From assembly GCA_023380575.1 (NCBI GenBank), contig JAMCRM010000096.1, positions 1 to 8,914 on the forward strand: a DNA stretch of 8,914 nucleotides. Reading direction: 5' to 3'. The position numbers and the translations under genes are program-made. The stretch comes from Acidobacteriota bacterium (GTDB taxonomy: Bacteria > Acidobacteriota > Terriglobia > Bryobacterales > Bryobacteraceae). Each line of letters opens with the position of its first letter. The first letter of the stretch is position 1. Shown piece by piece: positions 6,050-8,914 of this stretch. The notes below the pieces were generated by a model. It made no database searches, was not told the DNA's origin, and worked only from the letters and a program-made list of their open reading frames with translations.

Positions 6050-8281
6050 TCATTTCTCTAACTCCACAGCCACGCGGTCCACCAGCGCGATTTCCTGGCG
6101 GATGGCCTGCGCGGCGCGCGCGATCTGCACTTCGGCTTCCTGCCAGCGGCTCTGCTCGATGGCTTCCCGCACGCCCGGAATGGTCTTCACGCCGTAGCCT
6201 GTATAAAGCCCCGGCGCATAGACCTGGTGCAGGAACCAGGGGCGCCCCGGCAGCCCATCCGGAAGCATGAGCGCGCGCTCGCTGCCCCGCAAAATCGCAT
6301 TCACCGCCGGGCTCGCCCGCAGGCCTTTTTTGCGGGCTGCGGCCAGGACGCGCCCGTAGCGTTGCGCGCTGCGCCCCAGGTCCGCCACGGCGTCGCACAA
6401 CGGGGCGAAATCGAGGGCCGGAGGCAGCTCTGCTGTCTTGGGCGGCGCCAGCGGGTACTTCGGATCGCTGATGGCGCTGAACACGCCTTCGCTTATCTCG
6501 CGGTTTTGCTCGGCGATCTCCTCCCGCTTGCCGGCCAGCAACCGCTGCAGCTCGGCCACGTAGCCGTCAAGCGCCCCGGCCAGGGCCGTGAAATCGAAGG
6601 GCAGCCACTCAGCCCCGGCCAGCCGCATGACCGCCGTGCCCGCGGTCTGGGCCAGCGTGCGCCCGTAGGCCAGCTCCGCGTCGGAAAAATGTGAGTAGAA
6701 GTACAGGTCGTCGTAGATGGAATGATAGATGCCGCTGCCGTCTTCGCCGCCGTAGCCCAGGTTCAGCACCGGCACTCCCACGTGATCCAGAAACACGGTG
6801 TAGTCGGATCCCGAACCCACCGCCCCCAGGCGCAAATCCGTACGCTGCCGCGCCTCTTCCCGCTGTGCGGCGGACGCAATGCGATGGAGTTGCAGCCGCT
6901 TCCAAACCGAAATTCCCTTCTCGGGGTCCTGAATGTCGCGCGCCACGCCGTTGATGAACTCCTCCAGTGTCTGGCTGCCGCCCATCTGCAGGTAGCCGCG
7001 GCCGTTCGAGTCGCTGTTGATGTAGGCCACGGCGTGCTGCCGCAACTCCGCGGCGTGCTGCTCGGCCCATTCGGTGGAGCCCAGCAGTCCCGGCTCCTCG
7101 CCGTCCCAGAGACAGTAGACCAGCGTGCGCTTGGGCCGCCACCCCTGCCTGGCGAGTTCTGCGAAAGCGCGCGCCTCTTCCATCAGCGCCACGGCTCCTG
7201 CAACCGGGTCGTCCGCTCCGTTGACCCAAGCGTCGTGGTGATTGCCGCGGAGGACCCATTCATCCGGCCAGGTTGAGCCGGCCATGCGCGCCACCACGTT
7301 GTAGATGGGCTTGAGGTCCCAACTGAATTTGAGCTTGAGGTGCACTTTGGCCGGCCCCGGCCCCACGTGATAGGTGATGGGCAGCGCGCCACGCCACGCC
7401 TGCGGCGCCACCGGACCGCCCAGGGCTTGGAGCAGCGGCTGCGCGTCGCCGTAGGAAACCGGCAGCACGGGGATCTTCATGAGAGTTTCGGCTTGCGCGA
7501 GCGGCAGCCGTTTGGCATCGGCCGTGGCCCCTACTCCCGGTGTGAGCGGATCCCCCGGATATACCGGCATATCCACCACGCTGCCGCGCTGCGCACCATC
7601 GCGCGGGCGGTAGGGGCCCTTCGGAAACACCTCGCCCTGGAAGTAGCCGTCGTCGCGTGGATCCGAATAAATGATGCAGCCTACCGCACCGTGCTCCGCC
7701 GCCACCTTGGGCTTGGTGCCGCGCCAGGATGCGCCGTAGCGCGCAATCACGATGGCGCCTTTCACCGTTATCCCCATGCGCGCCAGGATCTCGTAATCCT
7801 CCGGGATGCCGTAGTTCACGTAGACCAGGGGGGCGGTGACGTCGCCATCGGCGGAGTAGGCATTGTAGGTGGGAAGCTGTTCGGATGCCTGCGCGGAAGT
7901 GGCGTCCCCCGCCGCCGCGCGCTCGGTCAGGCGGGCGGTAAACCGCGACGGCGCCACCATCTCCAGCAAGCGTTCCCGCGGCGTTGGAAAGAGCACGCGG
8001 AAGGTCTCTATCTGCGCTTCGAAACCCCATTCCCGAAACCGCGCCAGCAGCCATTCGGCGTTTTCCCTGTCAATCGGCGAACCGACGTGGTGCGGGTGCG
8101 CCGCCAGGCGCTGCATGTATTCCCGCATCAGTTTGGGTGAAGGGATGGCGCGGAATTTAGCCTCCCACTCGCGGTGGGTACGCGAGCCTTCGCGCGAATA
8201 GCCATGTAACGCCGGTGGCTCACCCGCCGGAGCGGCCCATAGCCCGCAGGCACAGGCCGCAATTGCGCAGATTTTCTTCAT
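6050..8281 (-). CDS. Secreted M28B metallopeptidase, glutamate carboxypeptidase II-like
   Basis: This 743-residue zinc exopeptidase has the whole three-part layout of human GCPII/PSMA. It has a Sec-type signal (1 to about 20, MKKICAIAACACGLWAAPAG), a protease domain interrupted by a PA (protease-associated) domain (about 150-300), and a C-terminal helical dimerisation domain (about 570-743). The two-zinc site is intact. His348 and Asp358 lie in GNHHDAWVNGADD, Glu395 (general base) and Glu396 in WDGEEPGLLGSTEWAE, Asp424 in YINSDS, and His520 in IYHSIYDD. The product should cleave peptides outside the cytoplasm. Residues that give GCPII its glutamate and acidic-peptide preference are mostly not kept, so a different or broader specificity is likely. 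Cys10 preceded by Ile-Ala-Ala resembles a lipobox, but the hydrophobic stretch before it is too short to call a lipoprotein. The ATG at 8281 begins the signal peptide; its ribosome binding site is weak. It is the first gene of a unit with the downstream small membrane protein. Confidence 0.93.
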   Translation of the reverse strand: MKKICAIAACACGLWAAPAGEPPALHGYSREGSRTHREWEAKFRAIPSPKLMREYMQRLAAHPHHVGSPIDRENAEWLLARFREWGFEAQIETFRVLFPTPRERLLEMVAPSRFTARLTERAAAGDATSAQASEQLPTYNAYSADGDVTAPLVYVNYGIPEDYEILARMGITVKGAIVIARYGASWRGTKPKVAAEHGAVGCIIYSDPRDDGYFQGEVFPKGPYRPRDGAQRGSVVDMPVYPGDPLTPGVGATADAKRLPLAQAETLMKIPVLPVSYGDAQPLLQALGGPVAPQAWRGALPITYHVGPGPAKVHLKLKFSWDLKPIYNVVARMAGSTWPDEWVLRGNHHDAWVNGADDPVAGAVALMEEARAFAELARQGWRPKRTLVYCLWDGEEPGLLGSTEWAEQHAAELRQHAVAYINSDSNGRGYLQMGGSQTLEEFINGVARDIQDPEKGISVWKRLQLHRIASAAQREEARQRTDLRLGAVGSGSDYTVFLDHVGVPVLNLGYGGEDGSGIYHSIYDDLYFYSHFSDAELAYGRTLAQTAGTAVMRLAGAEWLPFDFTALAGALDGYVAELQRLLAGKREEIAEQNREISEGVFSAISDPKYPLAPPKTAELPPALDFAPLCDAVADLGRSAQRYGRVLAAARKKGLRASPAVNAILRGSERALMLPDGLPGRPWFLHQVYAPGLYTGYGVKTIPGVREAIEQSRWQEAEVQIARAAQAIRQEIALVDRVAVELEK

Positions 8282-8382
8282 GGTGAACTTACATGATAGC
8301 GTGCGGCAAAGGCGGTACTGAATCGTACATGTGGGTCAGCTAAAACCGCATCTCCACTCCCCGGCTGCGCTTCGAAAGAGTG
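8282..8382. promoter_or_regulatory. Divergent M28 peptidase / osmC intergenic region
   Basis: This 101-bp gap separates two divergent genes. Toward the peptidase, TATCAT (8298 down to 8293) is a fair -10 box, but it would leave only a few bases of leader. Toward osmC, TAAAAC (8341-8346) with CTGAAT (8318-8323) at 17-bp spacing is a weak sigma-70-like pair giving about 30 nt of leader. Two GTAC palindromes at 8315-8318 and 8325-8328 sit one helical turn apart and could form part of an operator. None of these is strong. Confidence 0.3.
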
Positions 8383-8805
8383 ATGCAAAGAAAAGCTTCC
8401 GCCATCTGGGAAGGTGGCCTTAAAGGCGGGAAAGGTGCTCTTTCCACGGCCAGCGGAGTTCTGAGCGAGACGCCGTACTCCTTCAGCACCCGTTTTGAGC
8501 AGGCCCAGGGGACCAACCCCGAGGAGTTGATTGCCGCGGCCCACGCCGGCTGCTTCGCCATGGCCCTTTCCGCCCAACTCGAGGGCGCCGGCATGACGCC
8601 CAACAAGCTCGAAGTCACCGCCACGGTGAAAATCGACAAGCTCGATTCCGGCTGGGCCGTGACCGAAAGCCACTTGGACCTGAGGGCTCACATTCCCGGC
8701 GCCGACCCGGACAAATTCGAAGCCTGCGCGGACAGCGCCAAAAAGGGCTGCCCCATTTCGAAACTGCTGAACGCACGGATCACGCTCAACGCCAAGTTGG
8801 GTTGA
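8383..8805 (+). CDS. osmC: OsmC family peroxiredoxin
   Basis: The 140-residue protein matches E. coli OsmC (143 residues) end to end. OsmC dimers are cytoplasmic thiol peroxidases that reduce organic hydroperoxides and are usually induced by osmotic or oxidative stress. The two redox cysteines are Cys57 in AAHAGCFAMAL and Cys123 in KKGCPISKLL. The activating residues Arg37 (FSTRFE) and Glu47/Glu48 (GTNPEEL) are in place. AIWEGGLKGGKG at the N-terminus and the STASGVL segment are typical of OsmC rather than Ohr. I chose the ATG at 8383; a GTG immediately before it (8380) would add one residue. The upstream AAAGAG is a weak, close ribosome binding site. It is divergent from the M28 peptidase gene, with no functional link obvious. 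A hairpin repeat begins at its stop codon. Confidence 0.95.
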   Translation: MQRKASAIWEGGLKGGKGALSTASGVLSETPYSFSTRFEQAQGTNPEELIAAAHAGCFAMALSAQLEGAGMTPNKLEVTATVKIDKLDSGWAVTESHLDLRAHIPGADPDKFEACADSAKKGCPISKLLNARITLNAKLG

Positions 8806-8850
8806 GGGGTCCGGGGCTGAAGCCCCGCGCGGGCTAAAGCCCGCCCCCCT
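8805..8850. repeat. REP-like twin-hairpin palindromic repeat
   Basis: Two adjacent palindromes form the core. CGGGGCT-GA-AGCCCCG is at 8812-8827 and GCGGGCT-AA-AGCCCGC at 8829-8844, with one base between them. An outer pair AGGGG (8805-8809) and CCCCT (8846-8850) can close the whole unit into a three-way junction. The two hairpins share the GGCT-N2-AGCC theme, so they look like diverged tandem units. The element lies exactly between the convergent ends of osmC and the epimerase. No T-run follows on either strand, so it is a poor intrinsic terminator but could protect 3' ends. It resembles the REP/BIME class of intergenic repeats; I see no REP-associated transposase in this window. Confidence 0.75.
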
Positions 8851-8914
8851 TGGTCCGGTACCACTCCAGCGTGAGGCGCAGCCCTTCCTCGAAGCTGTAG
8901 CGCGGCGCGTGGCC
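8834..8914 (-). CDS. NAD-dependent sugar-nucleotide epimerase/dehydratase, C-terminal end (partial)
   Basis: Only the last 26 codons and the TAG stop are in the window; the gene enters from the right edge. The translated tail contains APRYSFEEGLRLTLEWYR. This matches the typical C-terminus of extended-SDR sugar-nucleotide enzymes (UDP-glucose 4-epimerase, UDP-glucuronate decarboxylase and similar), where a P-x-hydrophobic-S-hydrophobic-E-E-G-L-x-x-T-hydrophobic-x-W-Y pattern closes the protein. These enzymes modify NDP-sugars for polysaccharide or cell-surface synthesis. The final residues, GGGL, and the stop lie inside the twin-hairpin repeat. The exact substrate cannot be judged from the tail. 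Confidence 0.7.
   Translation of the reverse strand, partial: GHAPRYSFEEGLRLTLEWYRTKGGGL

Noticed and set aside
5997..6398. Upstream extension of the small membrane protein frame to 222 residues.
   Set aside because: It overlaps the conserved C-terminal domain of the peptidase in another frame and is Arg/Ala/Gly-rich, while GGAGAG marks the start at 5996.
7340..8140. A 266-codon plus-strand open frame opposite the M28 peptidase.
   Set aside because: It is Arg/His-rich shadow coding opposite conserved peptidase and PA-domain sequence.
8223..8281. Lipoprotein signal at the peptidase N-terminus (Ile-Ala-Ala-Cys10).
   Set aside because: Only nine residues precede the cysteine, too short for a normal lipoprotein signal; a Sec signal ending near residue 20 fits better.

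Overview
The window is a GC-rich, densely coded stretch of bacterial chromosome. The gene content suggests a heterotrophic, saccharolytic and proteolytic soil-type bacterium, probably Acidobacteriota (Bryobacterales/Solibacter-like). This rests on a Tat-exported sugar isomerase-type protein, an SGLT-like sodium symporter, a secreted glutamate-carboxypeptidase-II-like M28 peptidase and a compact GC-rich twin-hairpin repeat. It is an inference from gene style, not a marker-gene result. No phage, transposase, CRISPR, tRNA or rRNA is visible.

Layout, left to right. A minus-strand pair (47-2368) encodes a UbiD-family prenyl-FMN decarboxylase followed by a Tat-signal TIM-barrel sugar isomerase/epimerase. 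A 72-bp divergent gap separates ubiD from a plus-strand fabG-type reductase (2441-3175). fabG converges on a minus-strand AraD-type L-ribulose-5-phosphate 4-epimerase (3201-3920). AraD is divergent, across only 46 bp, from a large SSS-family sodium:solute symporter (3967-5679). That gap holds a small inverted repeat and overlapping -10-like boxes.

The next minus-strand unit is a secreted M28B metallopeptidase (6050-8281) followed by an 88-residue two-helix membrane protein (5730-5996). It is closed by a textbook intrinsic terminator (5694-5721). Divergent from the peptidase is osmC (8383-8805), a peroxiredoxin. osmC converges on the C-terminal 26 codons of a sugar-nucleotide epimerase/dehydratase that enters from the right edge (8834-8914). 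A palindromic twin-hairpin repeat sits between these last two genes and supplies the final codons and stop of the epimerase.

Functionally, the symporter, AraD and the exported isomerase fit uptake and conversion of sugars. The M28 peptidase fits extracytoplasmic peptide degradation. UbiD fits quinone or aromatic-acid metabolism, FabG fatty-acid or acyl-CoA reduction, and OsmC peroxide defence. Most of the window is ordinary metabolic chromosome. The points most worth a second look are the twin-hairpin repeat and a possible collapsed, inverted copy of it at the left edge, the altered substrate pocket of the GCPII-like peptidase, and the small membrane protein cotranscribed with that peptidase.
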